Position numbers and translations under genes: made by a program
Part shown: positions 37,794-48,393 of the stretch, one piece after another
Layout of the letters: each line of letters starts with the position of its first letter
Position numbering within the stretch: the first letter of the stretch is position 1
Assembly (NCBI RefSeq): GCF_002777745.1
Contig: NZ_MEIO01000066.1
Coordinates: 1 to 64,000, forward strand
Origin: Snodgrassella alvi
Lineage (GTDB): Bacteria > Pseudomonadota > Gammaproteobacteria > Burkholderiales > Neisseriaceae
DNA length: 64,000 nt
Direction: 5' to 3'
Notes under the pieces: model-generated
The model's database searches: none
What the model was told of the DNA's origin: nothing
What the model saw: only the letters and a program-made list of their open reading frames with translations

Positions 37794-38978
37794 CTAAACA
37801 TCAATACGGTTAGGAGTAAATGTTTCCCACTTATTACAGGCTGGGCAGTGCCAGAAATAAACCTGTGATTTGAAATGACAATGGCGACAACGATACATCA
37901 CCGATTTCTGCATCTGCATACCCACTACCGAGCGCATCATATCAACATCAGCTTTCCACTTCGGGTGAATATTGTTCTGCAATACCCCGAGTAAACGGTA
38001 AGTTCCCGTAAGAGTGGGTCTGCGCCGTACCAGATCAATAACAATTTCTATAGCCTTGTCTTCGCCATAAACAGGCAAAGCTTTTTCATATATCACACCA
38101 GACAAATCCAGCTGAGGGAAAGTCTGTGCAAAACCAATCAATACTTCAATTCCGTCAGCGGCTTTCTGCAAACCATCATAAGCATCATACAAACGCTCAC
38201 CTACCAGACTCAGGTATTCGTAATTCTGCTTTTCTATAGCACTATAAGCATCTATTGCAGCCTGATAATTCTGCTGTTTCAGTTCCACATCACCCAGAAT
38301 CATATTGGCACGGCTGCATTTGCGGTTTACGGCCAGTGCCTGAAAAATATATTCTCGTGCTTTGTTGTACTCTGATTGATACAACGCCAATTGGGCTAGT
38401 TCACAGTAAAACTGGGCAATCTCAAACTGGTAAGTCTGATCTCCGGTACTGAGTTCCTCTGCCAGCTTAATGGCTTTCTCCCAATCGCGATCCTGCTGGT
38501 AAATGTTCAGCAGAATCTGTCGTGCCTGTCTGGCCTTACTGCTATCAAGTAAACCGACCAGTATCTGTTCCGCACGGTCAACCAGACCGGCTGCCTGATA
38601 ATCCTGACCAAGCTCAAAGGCTACCGTATCACGGCGTTCTGCAATGGTGTCCGGCAATTCCAACAAACTCTGGTGCAAGGCGATAGCCTTATCGTTTTCA
38701 CCACGCTGGCGATACAGCTTGCCCAAAGTTAAATGCAGCTCATAAGTGCTTTGACGAGCATCATTTTGCTGGTCCACCACTTCTGCCAGCTCTCGTACTG
38801 CTACTACACTTTTACGTTCAACCAGCGCATCCAGACTTTTATAAAATCCTTCAGGGATGGCTTTCGCCTGCTTCAGTACCGTACGCATATCCACTCGTGC
38901 AGCAAACCAGCCCATGGCAAAAAATACCAGTAACAGAATAACCGGTGCCAGCCACATCCAGAAATCATTACTATCCAT
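37794..38978 (-). CDS. lapB: Lipopolysaccharide assembly protein LapB
   Basis: LapB (YciM) regulates LPS synthesis by controlling FtsH-dependent turnover of LpxC. The 394-residue protein has an N-terminal membrane anchor (WLAPVILLLVFFAMGWFAA). A long array of tetratricopeptide repeats follows. The C-terminal rubredoxin-like zinc ribbon has cysteine pairs in CRHCHF and CPACNKW. All features of E. coli LapB are retained. It starts one base after the lapA stop, so the two are coupled. Confidence 0.95.
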   Translation of the reverse strand: MDSNDFWMWLAPVILLLVFFAMGWFAARVDMRTVLKQAKAIPEGFYKSLDALVERKSVVAVRELAEVVDQQNDARQSTYELHLTLGKLYRQRGENDKAIALHQSLLELPDTIAERRDTVAFELGQDYQAAGLVDRAEQILVGLLDSSKARQARQILLNIYQQDRDWEKAIKLAEELSTGDQTYQFEIAQFYCELAQLALYQSEYNKAREYIFQALAVNRKCSRANMILGDVELKQQNYQAAIDAYSAIEKQNYEYLSLVGERLYDAYDGLQKAADGIEVLIGFAQTFPQLDLSGVIYEKALPVYGEDKAIEIVIDLVRRRPTLTGTYRLLGVLQNNIHPKWKADVDMMRSVVGMQMQKSVMYRCRHCHFKSQVYFWHCPACNKWETFTPNRIDV

Positions 38979-38979
38979 A

Positions 38980-39321
38980 CTAATTGCTTACTTTCCTTTG
39001 TGCAGTATTGCTGGATTCCACCGGTCTGGCTGTTATAGCAATATTGTCGGTACGTACAGACTCGCTAGCCGCTTTAGCCTGTTTATCAAGTTTGCTCTGC
39101 AACTGATTAACTTGACTGCGCAGTCGTAATAGACGACCAAACATAGCAAAAATGCCAAAAACAGCACCGATAATAAAAAATATCAGCAAGAGCACAATTA
39201 ACGGTAAATTTATCATCTGCCCAGGCAGATAATTAAATGCAATCAATTGGGTGTTACTAACAGCCAGTAATAACAACGCCAGCAACACCACTATTTTTAT
39301 TAATGTATAAATAATATTCAT
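38980..39321 (-). CDS. lapA: Lipopolysaccharide assembly protein LapA domain protein
   Basis: This small inner-membrane protein of the LapA (YciS, DUF1049) family is 113 residues long. Two membrane helices (about residues 5-22 and 38-62) flank the family motif NTQLIAFNYLPGQ. A cytoplasmic coiled-coil tail follows (LRLRSQVNQLQSKLDKQ). I choose the ATG at 39321, behind GGTGGATAGG, over one five codons upstream. The lapA-lapB-pyrF order is conserved. Confidence 0.9.
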   Translation of the reverse strand: MNIIYTLIKIVVLLALLLLAVSNTQLIAFNYLPGQMINLPLIVLLLIFFIIGAVFGIFAMFGRLLRLRSQVNQLQSKLDKQAKAASESVRTDNIAITARPVESSNTAQRKVSN

Positions 39322-39650
39322 GCCTATCCACCCCATAATATACTGTTTTATGAAAAAACAATTATATGCCAGACACCAGCCAATTTATCCAAGAAGCAAC
39401 ACAGTTTAAACGATTTCGCTGCTTTTTAGCAAAATCTGCCCGTACTTTCAGCATTGGCAAGTAAAATAGGCAGTGTATAATATTTATGTTTACATAAAGT
39501 AACAGTAGCCAACGGCTAAAACTAAGACCAAAGGCTACTTTTACCATTATTTTTCTGTACTGCCTAAGTCATCACCCTGCCTTGCCTTATCCATTGCAAG
39601 TCAGGGTTCCGGCCAAGCAGCTTAACGTCTTATTTCGGAGAGGTTTTACA

Positions 39651-40574
39651 ATGTCTATGGCCGACCGCGATGGTTTTATCTGGTTTAATGGTAATCTTGT
39701 TGACTGGCGTAATGCCCAAACCCACGTATTAACCCACACATTACATTATGGCATGGGGGTTTTTGAAGGCGTACGTGCCTACGAAGCTCAAAATGGAACA
39801 GCCATTTTTCGTTTGCAGGATCACACCAGACGACTGTTTAATTCAGCTAAAATCACAGGAATGCACCTGCCTTATACACAGGAACAAATTAATCAGGCAC
39901 ATATTGAAGTCGTTAAAGCCAACAAACTGGCTTCATGCTATTTCCGCCCAATGGCCTTTTATGGTTCGAACAAACTGGGCGTAGCTCCAGATCAGGATGA
40001 TGTACAGGTAATTGTTGCGGCCTGGCCTTGGGGTGCCTATTTGGGAGAAGAAGGAATGCAACGTGGTATTCGCGTGCAAATTAGCTCTTTTACCCGCCAT
40101 CACCCGAATATCACCATGATTAAAGCCAAAGCCAATGGTAATTACATGAACTCCATCATGGCTAATACTGAGGCAACACGCAATGGTTATGATGAGGCCA
40201 TCATGCTGGATTCAAATGGCTTTGTTGCCGAAGGTTCAGGTGAAAATATCTTTATTATTAATGATGGAAAACTCTATACTCCTGCTCTGGATGCAGCTCT
40301 GGATGGAATTACCCGGCGTACTGTCATGGCAATTGCCGCCGATATGCAATTAACCATCACTGAAAAACGCATTACTCGTGACGAAGTTTATTGTGCTGAT
40401 GAAGTATTCTTCACCGGCACAGCAGCGGAAGTGACACCAATCCGAGAAGTGGATGGTCGCGTTATCGGCTGTGGAAGCCGCGGTTCTTTAACCACAGAAA
40501 TTCAGCAACGTTATTTTGAAATTGTTCATGGCAAAAATGCCAAATATGAATCTTGGTTAACCTATATTGACTAA
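39651..40574 (+). CDS. ilvE: Branched-chain amino-acid aminotransferase
   Basis: This PLP fold-type IV transaminase interconverts valine, leucine and isoleucine with their keto acids. The sequence has the motifs HYGMGVFEGVRAY, IKAKANGNYMNSIMANTEA (PLP lysine in KANGNY), LDSNGFVAEGSGENIFI and EVFFTGTAAEVTPIREVDGR. The start is the ATG at 39651 (307 residues), because GGAGAGG at 39637-39643 is ideally placed. The open frame extends 23 codons upstream without support. It is followed by a zinc-finger gene and trxB. Confidence 0.96.
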   Translation: MSMADRDGFIWFNGNLVDWRNAQTHVLTHTLHYGMGVFEGVRAYEAQNGTAIFRLQDHTRRLFNSAKITGMHLPYTQEQINQAHIEVVKANKLASCYFRPMAFYGSNKLGVAPDQDDVQVIVAAWPWGAYLGEEGMQRGIRVQISSFTRHHPNITMIKAKANGNYMNSIMANTEATRNGYDEAIMLDSNGFVAEGSGENIFIINDGKLYTPALDAALDGITRRTVMAIAADMQLTITEKRITRDEVYCADEVFFTGTAAEVTPIREVDGRVIGCGSRGSLTTEIQQRYFEIVHGKNAKYESWLTYID

Positions 40575-40585
40575 TCAACAGGTAG

Positions 40586-40625
40586 CAGACCTGATTAACA
40601 GAGTATTTATTGTAATCAGGCCTGC
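40586..40625 (+). terminator. Possible terminator after ilvE
   Basis: GCAGACCTGATTA (40586-40598) pairs with TAATCAGGCCTGC (40613-40625) with one mismatch and a 14-base loop. Only TTT follows, so it may be weak or serve as an RNA-stabilising end. Confidence 0.4.
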
Positions 40626-40661
40626 TTTATATGATCGCTTTTTAGCTGAACTAAGGAAAAT

Positions 40662-40856
40662 ATGATGAGTAATACTGCCCAGCCTGTTACTACCATTACC
40701 TCACATGATTTACCCCTGATCTGCACTGGTCCAGAAAACGAAACATGGAACGGCCATCCTCGGGTATTTTTACCAATTCAATCCAATAGCAGCATTGAAT
40801 GTCCTTATTGTGGCAAGCAATACCATCTGGATGGCCTTGCTGAAAATCACCATTAA
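40662..40856 (+). CDS. Small zinc-finger protein (zf-CHCC type)
   Basis: This 64-residue protein has the C-G-H-P-C-C pattern of the zf-CHCC family, related to the mitochondrial complex I subunit NDUFS6. The first part is LICTGPENETWNGHPRVFLP and the second IECPYCGKQYHL. It probably binds one zinc ion. In proteobacteria such genes often accompany branched-chain aminotransferase genes, as here, but the role is unknown. AAGGAAAAT precedes the ATG. Confidence 0.88.
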   Translation: MMSNTAQPVTTITSHDLPLICTGPENETWNGHPRVFLPIQSNSSIECPYCGKQYHLDGLAENHH

Positions 40857-40984
40857 AGATTACTTCCCTACTGCATGGCCGGCAGCCTATTTCCCTGTCG
40901 CATCAGTGCCTGAAAATTTAATCATCGCGCGTATTGTGGTACAGTTACTGCCATTTATTCATCCAAACATGGTTACAATAATAA

Positions 40985-41950
<966 letters not shown>

Positions 41951-42103
41951 TTGTTTTATTTATCAGAATGTCAAATAGCTGAAGATACGGAAAACGGGTC
42001 AGTTTTAAAGTTTCTACTCTATACAAGCATTTCGTGTAAAAGTAATTATTAGTTATAATGCGGCCTTTAAGCTAAACACAAATCACGTTCAAGGATAATA
42101 ATT

Positions 42104-42913
42104 ATGGGCTTTTTGCAAGGCAAAAAAATCCTCATCACTGGTATGATTTCTGAACGCTCTATTGCCTATGGTATTGCCAAATCCTGTTATGAACAGGGTG
42201 CAGAACTGGCCTTTACCTATGTGGTAGACAAACTGGAAGACCGAGTGCGCAAAATGGCGGCAGAGCTCGGCTCCGAACTGGTATATCGTTGCGATGTACA
42301 GAGTGATGAAGAAATCAACCAGTTATTTGCTGATTTAGGCCAAAGCTGGTCACAATTGGATGGACTGGTACACGCCATTGCTTTTGCACCTAAAGAAGCT
42401 TTAAACGGGGATTTTCTGGACAGCATGACCCGCGAAGCATTTATGACTGCACACGAAGTATCTGCTTATAGTCTTCCTGCACTGGCTAAAGCTGCGCGGC
42501 CGTTAATGAGTGGCCATAACAGCTCTATTCTGGCCCTCACTTATCTGGGGGCAGTACGCGCTATTCCTAATTACAATGTAATGGGTATGGCCAAGGCTTC
42601 ACTGGAAGCAGGTATTCGCTTTACTGCGGCCTGTTTGGGGCAGGAAGGTATTCGCTGCAATGGCATTTCAGCCGGTCCGATCAGAACTTTGGCTGCTTCT
42701 GGCATCGCCAACTTCAGCCGTCTACTGGCACATGTATCAGCACAGAATCCAATTCGCCGCAATATCACCATTGAGGAAGTTGGTAATACCGCTGCTTTTC
42801 TGTTATCTGATATGGCCTCAGGCATTACAGGTGAAATCACCTATGTTGATGGTGGCTACAGCATTAATGCTCTGGGTGTGCCAGAAGATTTGGTTAGCAC
42901 ACATAACAGCTAA
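42104..42913 (+). CDS. fabI: Enoyl-[acyl-carrier-protein] reductase (NADH)
   Basis: FabI completes each elongation cycle of fatty-acid synthesis. The 269-residue short-chain dehydrogenase fold opens GKKILITGMISERSIAYGIA. The Tyr-x6-Lys catalytic pair is in YNVMGMAKASLEAGIR, with the family-specific TYLGAVRAIPNYN before it. It is the target of triclosan-type inhibitors in related bacteria. AAGGATAAT precedes the ATG, a TATAAT box lies at 42054-42059 with only a weak -35, and a strong terminator follows. Confidence 0.97.
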   Translation: MGFLQGKKILITGMISERSIAYGIAKSCYEQGAELAFTYVVDKLEDRVRKMAAELGSELVYRCDVQSDEEINQLFADLGQSWSQLDGLVHAIAFAPKEALNGDFLDSMTREAFMTAHEVSAYSLPALAKAARPLMSGHNSSILALTYLGAVRAIPNYNVMGMAKASLEAGIRFTAACLGQEGIRCNGISAGPIRTLAASGIANFSRLLAHVSAQNPIRRNITIEEVGNTAAFLLSDMASGITGEITYVDGGYSINALGVPEDLVSTHNS

Positions 42914-42930
42914 CTTACCATAGCTTATTC

Positions 42931-42970
42931 AAGCTGCCTGAATACCCTCTCAGGCAGCTTTTAGTATTTT
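42931..42970 (+). terminator. fabI terminator containing uptake-sequence-like arms
   Basis: AAGCTGCCTGA (42931-42941) pairs with TCAGGCAGCTT (42950-42960), followed by TTAGTATTTTT. The left arm with the next base, AAGCTGCCTGAA, differs at one base from a described Neisseriaceae uptake-sequence variant (AGGCTGCCTGAA). Confidence 0.88.
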
Positions 42971-43067
42971 TACATTGTATAACTCAGCTCATGTTTGCCA
43001 GTCTGCTTAATCGCGCTACCATGAGAAAGCTAAGTATTTCATTTTTAAGCCAGCCATGGAGACAGAT

Positions 43068-43517
43068 ATGAAATTTTTTGAACAGTTCAAAGCTTTTTTA
43101 TTACGTGGTAACGTAATTGATCTGGCTGTCGGTATGGTAGTGGGTACTGCTTTTACCAACATGGTAAAATCACTGGTAGACAATGTGATTATGCCGCCGA
43201 TAGGATTACTGATTGGCGGTGTGGATTTTTCCAATTTATTTATTACATTGCGCAACGGTTCTAAATCTCCCGGACCTTATGAAACATTAGGAGCCGCACA
43301 GGCTGCCGGCGCTGTAACTTTGAATATCGGTTTATTTATTAATACAGTTATTAGCTTAATTATTATTGGCTTCGCCATTTTTATGATTGTTAAAGCAATT
43401 AATAAACTGCATAAGAATCCTCCACCCAAGACTACTACCAAACAGTGCCCGCAATGTTGCACCGACATTCCGCTAGAAGCCAAGCGCTGCCCGAATTGCA
43501 CCTCAGAATTAAATTAA
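43068..43517 (+). CDS. mscL: Large-conductance mechanosensitive channel MscL with zinc-ribbon tail
   Basis: MscL opens under membrane tension to release solutes during osmotic downshock. The 149-residue protein has the typical start MKFFEQFKAFLLRGNVIDLAVGMVVG-type region, a first membrane helix, an outer loop and a second helix (INTVISLIIIGFAIFMIVKA). After the basic linker it ends with two CxxC pairs (CPQCCTDIPLEAKRCPNC), a small zinc ribbon replacing the charged E. coli tail. The ATG at 43068 is used because GGAGA lies just before it. Confidence 0.95.
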   Translation: MKFFEQFKAFLLRGNVIDLAVGMVVGTAFTNMVKSLVDNVIMPPIGLLIGGVDFSNLFITLRNGSKSPGPYETLGAAQAAGAVTLNIGLFINTVISLIIIGFAIFMIVKAINKLHKNPPPKTTTKQCPQCCTDIPLEAKRCPNCTSELN

Positions 43518-43761
43518 TTCAAGATATTATTTTACTGTAAGGCGCAGTATATCCCGCACACCAGAAAAATCTGGCTTGCCCCAAGATATTTAAGAGCTAC
43601 AAACTGCTTGTAGCTTTTTTTGTGCCAAAGCAAACTGTGTATTCTGATATAGATCATGTACTGATGGTTTGTCTTAAACATATCAATAACAGTTGTAGAA
43701 CCTTCCAACCCACCAGACACAAACAACAAACGAAAACTAAACCAGACTGACAGGAACAACA

Positions 43762-44823
43762 ATGCAAAATAACCCTACCCCATTTTATAATCCTTTATTA
43801 AGCTACGAAGAAAACTATCAGCATGGCCCATTTGGTGATTTCAGCAATGCAGCACCATCCATAGAACAGAATAAAGAAACTGAACGCTTTCTCAATCTGG
43901 AAGTTAACCTGCCCTTTGGCATCCCTGCCGGGCCATTATTGAATGCCAACTTTATCAAAGCTGCCTTCAACCATGGTTTCGATTTATGTGTGTATAAAAC
44001 CGTGCGCACCCGCGCGCAGGCCAGCCATCCCTTACCTAATGTGCTTTCCATTCATCCTGCTGGTCAATTGTCAGCCAACGTTGATACGGTACTGGCCGAT
44101 ACCAACTACACAATGCCTTTATCTATCACCAACTCCTTCGGTGTGCCCTCCTATAATCCTGATATCTGGCAACCTGATTTGGCTGATGCTGTTAATGCTG
44201 CGCAAACAGGACAATATGTTATCGGCAGCTTTCAGGGCACTGCTGGCAATGAATCCTGTATAGAAAAAGATTATGCCCGTGCTGCGCGTCTGGTAGACGA
44301 AACTACTGTACCGATTCTGGAAGCCAATTTAAGCTGTCCAAATGAAGGCGTTAACAAATTGTTGTGTTTTGATTTTAACAAGGTAGAACGGATAGCCAAA
44401 GAAATTAAAAACGCCGTACCCGATAAGCCACTGTTCCTGAAATTATCCTACTTTGCCGACGATAATGCTATTTTCCCGTTATTGAGCAAGCTGGATGGCA
44501 TTGTTGATGGTTACAGTACCATTAACACCTTATCAGCCAGACCAGTTACAGCAAATGGTGAACCTGCACTGGGGCTGGATCGTCCTACTGGTGGTGTCTG
44601 TGGCGAAGCCATTCGCTGGGCGGGGCTGGAAATGGTGGATCGTCTGGCCAGATTAAGAACTCGCCTGAATAATCATTTTGCGATTATTGGTGTTGGTGGA
44701 GTAAGCAGTACAGCACATTATCAGGCTTACCGCTCAGCCGGAGCCGATGTAGTAATGAGTGCCACCGGTGCCATGTGGAATCCGCAACTGGCTTTGGAAA
44801 TTAAAAGCAACCTGAATGGATAA
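43762..44823 (+). CDS. Dihydroorotate dehydrogenase-like flavoprotein, class 1 type
   Basis: This 353-residue FMN-binding TIM-barrel protein is related to dihydroorotate dehydrogenases. The motif PILEANLSCPNEG has Cys at the catalytic-base position, as in class 1 enzymes; membrane-bound class 2 enzymes have Ser there. Phosphate-binding sequence IIGVGGVSSTAHYQAYRSAG is also present. Residues 1-50 are longer than usual for class 1. It could be the pyrimidine enzyme (pyrD) or a paralogue acting on another dihydropyrimidine. pyrF is in this window but not adjacent. Confidence 0.8.
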   Translation: MQNNPTPFYNPLLSYEENYQHGPFGDFSNAAPSIEQNKETERFLNLEVNLPFGIPAGPLLNANFIKAAFNHGFDLCVYKTVRTRAQASHPLPNVLSIHPAGQLSANVDTVLADTNYTMPLSITNSFGVPSYNPDIWQPDLADAVNAAQTGQYVIGSFQGTAGNESCIEKDYARAARLVDETTVPILEANLSCPNEGVNKLLCFDFNKVERIAKEIKNAVPDKPLFLKLSYFADDNAIFPLLSKLDGIVDGYSTINTLSARPVTANGEPALGLDRPTGGVCGEAIRWAGLEMVDRLARLRTRLNNHFAIIGVGGVSSTAHYQAYRSAGADVVMSATGAMWNPQLALEIKSNLNG

Positions 44824-44896
44824 ACTTCCTGTTGGTGGCCTGACCTGAGAATCAGGCTACCATCCCCACTCTTCACTATTATCAGAACATGATGTT

Positions 44897-45583
44897 TCAG
44901 CGCATAATACGATAAGGCTCATCCATAGCAATGAAATCTTTTTCTTCGAGTGCCTGAACCATCCAAGCTGCTACAGCCTCAGTAGCACATAGAGTATTAA
45001 TATAATTGGCCAGTACTTCTGAAGTGTGAATCTGGAAGCCTTTTAACCTTAAACACATCGGGGCATAAAAAGCATCAGCAATACTGAACTCTCCAAACAG
45101 ATATTTTCCCGCCGACGCTGCAAGCAGTGACGACAAATGCTGATCAAGAAAATCGATTTCCTGTTTTACGGCAGGAAAATCACGCAGTACAATCTGGCCA
45201 ATTTCTGGTAGCACCGCCTCAATATTCATTGGAAAATGCCGGCGTATATGATTAAACCCATTATGCATTTTCGCTACCACACTTCTGGCTCTGGCACGCG
45301 CTTTATAATTTTGTGGCCATAATGGTAATTGCGGATGCCGTTCAGCCAGATATTCACAAATGGCCAGAGAATCACTCACCACCAAATCATCATCAGTTAA
45401 AACCGGCACAGTACCATATGGATTCAGTGGCAATATAGTTTGCTTAAAAACTGAATCAGCTGCAAAGCTGTCAAAACGCACCAGTTGTTCGGTAAAACCA
45501 ATTTGAAAATGCTTCATCAACACCCACGGCCGCATAGACCAGGTGGAATAATTTTTATTACCAATATAAAGAGTGTAACTCAT
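44897..45583 (-). CDS. Glutathione S-transferase family protein
   Basis: This 228-residue protein has a thioredoxin-like N-terminal domain (LYIGNKNYSTWSMRPWVLMKH; PYGTVPVL with the cis-proline; SDSLAICEYLAE) and an all-helical C-terminal domain. The NYSTWSMRPW start resembles the bacterial GST group that includes YfcF and maleylacetoacetate isomerase relatives. Ser or Tyr near residue 11-13 would activate glutathione. The substrate is unknown. It is monocistronic and convergent with the dihydroorotate dehydrogenase-like gene. Confidence 0.88.
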   Translation of the reverse strand: MSYTLYIGNKNYSTWSMRPWVLMKHFQIGFTEQLVRFDSFAADSVFKQTILPLNPYGTVPVLTDDDLVVSDSLAICEYLAERHPQLPLWPQNYKARARARSVVAKMHNGFNHIRRHFPMNIEAVLPEIGQIVLRDFPAVKQEIDFLDQHLSSLLAASAGKYLFGEFSIADAFYAPMCLRLKGFQIHTSEVLANYINTLCATEAVAAWMVQALEEKDFIAMDEPYRIMR

Positions 45584-45773
45584 GATCTTTATCTTTCTTT
45601 GTAGAACTATTGTATTAATAAAAGTACATCATAACTGATTTATTCCTTGCTCTCTGAATAAATCTGAAAACAGCATTTAATCAATGCTGCTTATGCTGAT
45701 TTTTTTGCCCATACACATAAATTCGGTACAATAACAGTTTAAGTTCACCCGTATTTACAGCAGCCACTCACAC

Positions 45774-46622
45774 ATGCTCAGCTATCGTCATGCATTTCAC
45801 GCCGGTAATCACGCCGACATCCTTAAACACTACTGTCTGATGGCAGTACTGGAATATTTCAAACTGAAAGACAAACCGTATTGTTATATAGATACCCATG
45901 CAGGAGCAGGTCTATATAATCTAATTAGCGATGAAGCCCAGAAAGTAGGTGAATACCGTGAAGGGATTAGCCGCATTCTGGCCGCAACCAGTCTGGACGC
46001 CAGACTGATACCGTTTCGTCAGGCAGTAACCGCCTGCCTGCCTGATGCTGAAAACCATTATTGTGGTTCCCCGTGGCTGGCTCAGGCACTGGCACGCGAG
46101 CAGGATCGTCTGCGGTTGTTTGAATTACATCCAGCCGACGCCGAACTTTTACGCAGTAACATGCGCAGTATCAAACAACCCAACCGTACACAGGTATTCT
46201 GTGATGATGGATTCAAAGGCCTGTTATCAATGCTCCCGCCTCCCAGCCGACGCGCTGTGGTATTAATAGATCCACCCTATGAATTAAAACAGGATTATCA
46301 GCAAGTAGTGGATACGCTTAAAGCTGCACTGAAAAAATTTTCCAGTGGCTGCTATATGGTCTGGTATCCATGCCTGAGTCGCGCAGAAAGCCAGAAACTG
46401 CCACAAAACCTGCAAAAACTGGTTCCAGATAATTTCGTGCAGGCAGAACTCCATGTTCATGCACCGCGCCCAGATGGCTTTGGTATGCACGGCAGTGGTA
46501 TGTTCATTATCAATCCGCCCTACTCTTTACCGCAGCTACTGGCTGAAGTATTACCGCCAATGACACAGCTACTGGCTCAGGATGACAGCGCACATTTTGT
46601 CCTGCAATCAAAAATTGCCTGA
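45774..46622 (+). CDS. rlmJ: 23S rRNA (adenine-2030-N6)-methyltransferase RlmJ
   Basis: RlmJ methylates A2030 of 23S rRNA. The 282-residue protein begins MLSYRHAFHAGNHADILKH and has the family block YIDTHAGAGLY. The catalytic DPPY motif is in VVLIDPPYELKQDYQ. The C-terminal sequence includes GFGMHGSGMFIINPPY. Length matches E. coli RlmJ (280). No strong ribosome-binding site is seen. Confidence 0.96.
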   Translation: MLSYRHAFHAGNHADILKHYCLMAVLEYFKLKDKPYCYIDTHAGAGLYNLISDEAQKVGEYREGISRILAATSLDARLIPFRQAVTACLPDAENHYCGSPWLAQALAREQDRLRLFELHPADAELLRSNMRSIKQPNRTQVFCDDGFKGLLSMLPPPSRRAVVLIDPPYELKQDYQQVVDTLKAALKKFSSGCYMVWYPCLSRAESQKLPQNLQKLVPDNFVQAELHVHAPRPDGFGMHGSGMFIINPPYSLPQLLAEVLPPMTQLLAQDDSAHFVLQSKIA

Positions 46623-46727
46623 ATTCACACAGGCAAAACACATCAGCCTCATTGACCGCAATGGCTTTTCAGTCTGGCTGACAAGGCTATTGTATAATGG
46701 TACCGAATTTTAAAAGGGAGTATTTGC

Positions 46728-47708
46728 ATGTCCGTTTTACTGTCTGATTATCTGCAACAGCAACAACAAAAATATGCTGTTACCCCGTTTTTACCTGAAG
46801 TCATCACCAGCATCAGTCAGGCATGTCTGCACATCAACCGCGAAATCCGCTTGGGTGCGCTGGATAACATTCTGGGCAGTGCACATACAGGTAACATTCA
46901 GGGAGAAGAGCAGAAAAAACTGGATGTACTATCCAATCAGATCATGATTGACATCCTGTCAGCCAATCCGGCTATTGCCGGCCTCGCCAGTGAAGAAGAA
47001 GATTCATTTGTTACAGCCAATAATGATGGCCGGTTTCTGGTGTTATTCGACCCGCTGGACGGTAGCTCCAATATAGATGTTAATATATCCATCGGCACCA
47101 TTTTTTCAGTATTGGCCAAACCAGACGGCACTCTCACTACTGAAAGCTTTTTACAGCCCGGCCGGCAGCAGCTGGCCAGTGGCTATGTACTGTATGGACC
47201 ACAAACTATTCTGGTACTGACATTGAAACATGGCGTGGCCATGTTTACCCTTAATGAGCAAAACCAGTTTCAGCTAACACAGGAAGATTCACATATACCT
47301 GCTGCCACTGCTGAATTTGCCATCAACATGTCCAACCAGCGCCACTGGCAACCAGCAATGCAAAACTATATTGCACAATTACTGGCTGGCAAAACCGGCT
47401 GTCGTGGTAAAGACTATAATATGCGCTGGGTAGCTTCCATGGTAGCCGAGGTGCATCGTATTCTCATTCGTGGTGGTATTTTTACTTATCCGCAGGATCA
47501 GCGTAATCCCGACAAGCCGGGCAAGCTGCGTTTAATGTATGAAGCCAATCCAATGAGTCTGCTGATTGAGCAGGCACAGGGTGCAGCTACCAATGCCCGA
47601 CAGAATATTCTGGATATTCAACCAGAAGGATTGCACCAGCGTGTGGCCGTTGTACTAGGCAGTAAAGAAGAAGTCGACTACGTTACCGCCATGCACAATG
47701 CAAGCTAA
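46728..47708 (+). CDS. fbp: Fructose-1,6-bisphosphatase class I
   Basis: Fbp hydrolyses fructose-1,6-bisphosphate in gluconeogenesis. The metal and substrate motif [19 protein letters not shown] is complete, and the upstream SEEEDSF provides metal ligands. The C-terminal [19 protein letters not shown] is typical. Length 326 matches the family. GGGAG precedes the ATG. A gluconeogenic enzyme fits an organism living on organic acids, though that lifestyle is inferred. Confidence 0.97.
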   Translation: MSVLLSDYLQQQQQKYAVTPFLPEVITSISQACLHINREIRLGALDNILGSAHTGNIQGEEQKKLDVLSNQIMIDILSANPAIAGLASEEEDSFVTANNDGRFLVLFDPLDGSSNIDVNISIGTIFSVLAKPDGTLTTESFLQPGRQQLASGYVLYGPQTILVLTLKHGVAMFTLNEQNQFQLTQEDSHIPAATAEFAINMSNQRHWQPAMQNYIAQLLAGKTGCRGKDYNMRWVASMVAEVHRILIRGGIFTYPQDQRNPDKPGKLRLMYEANPMSLLIEQAQGAATNARQNILDIQPEGLHQRVAVVLGSKEEVDYVTAMHNAS

Positions 47709-47763
47709 CCATTGCAGATAACACTGCAAACTTTTTTTGTTTCACTCCCATCAGGAGATACCA

Positions 47764-48255
47764 ATGATTAAATTAACTACCAATTTTGGCGTTATCGGCA
47801 TCGAACTTGATCATGACAAAGCGCCTAAAACCTCTGCAAACTTCGAACGTTACGTGCGTGAAGGCTTCTACGATGGCACAATTTTTCATCGCGTGATTGA
47901 TAATTTTATGATTCAGGGCGGTGGCTTTGACAAAGACATGCAACAGAAACCAACGCATGAACCGATTGAAAACGAAGCAAACAATGGCTTGAAAAATGAT
48001 CGCTATACCATTGCCATGGCTCGTACCATGCAGCCCCATTCTGCCAGTGCGCAGTTTTTTATCAATGTGAAAGACAATGATTTCCTTAATCACACCAAAC
48101 CGGACTTACACGGCTGGGGCTATGCTGTATTCGGCAAAGTAGTCGAAGGACAGGATGTGGTTGATCAAATCAAAGGTGTTAAAACCGGCAATCATGGCGG
48201 CCATCAGGACGTTCCGGTTGAAAATGTCATTATTGAAAAAGCCGAAATCGTTTAA
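47764..48255 (+). CDS. ppiB: Peptidyl-prolyl cis-trans isomerase B (cyclophilin)
   Basis: This 163-residue cytoplasmic cyclophilin accelerates proline isomerisation during folding. Catalytic segments are [18 protein letters not shown] (with the key Arg), [18 protein letters not shown] and [16 protein letters not shown]. There is no signal peptide, which favours PpiB over periplasmic PpiA. The start at 47764 has AGGAGA upstream; a longer frame adds nine residues. A strong terminator follows. Confidence 0.97.
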   Translation: MIKLTTNFGVIGIELDHDKAPKTSANFERYVREGFYDGTIFHRVIDNFMIQGGGFDKDMQQKPTHEPIENEANNGLKNDRYTIAMARTMQPHSASAQFFINVKDNDFLNHTKPDLHGWGYAVFGKVVEGQDVVDQIKGVKTGNHGGHQDVPVENVIIEKAEIV

Positions 48256-48269
48256 CCGGTATTTTGCAG

Positions 48270-48299
48270 CAGGCAGCCCTACAGGCTGCCTGTTTTTTT
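48270..48299 (+). terminator. ppiB terminator with GGCTGCCTG arm
   Basis: CAGGCAGCC (48270-48278) pairs with GGCTGCCTG (48284-48292) around CTACA, then seven T. The arm resembles the core of neisserial uptake sequences. Confidence 0.94.
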
Positions 48300-48343
48300 G
48301 TGCAAATACTGCGACTTATTCTGGACGTGAAAGAATTTGAGCA

Positions 48344-48381
48344 AAAAATACCCTGCCAACTTTAACAGGCAGGGTATTTTT
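48344..48381. terminator. Terminator of the 48394-48885 lipoprotein gene, bidirectional
   Basis: AAAAATACCCTGCC (48344-48357) pairs with GGCAGGGTATTTTT (48368-48381). T-runs exist on both strands. Confidence 0.92.
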
Positions 48382-48393
48382 ATACCTACATAG

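Noticed and set aside
44838-44858. GCCTGA/TCAGGC inverted repeat between the dihydroorotate dehydrogenase-like and GST genes
   Set aside because: The stem is short and lacks a T-run on either strand, so a terminator could not be supported.
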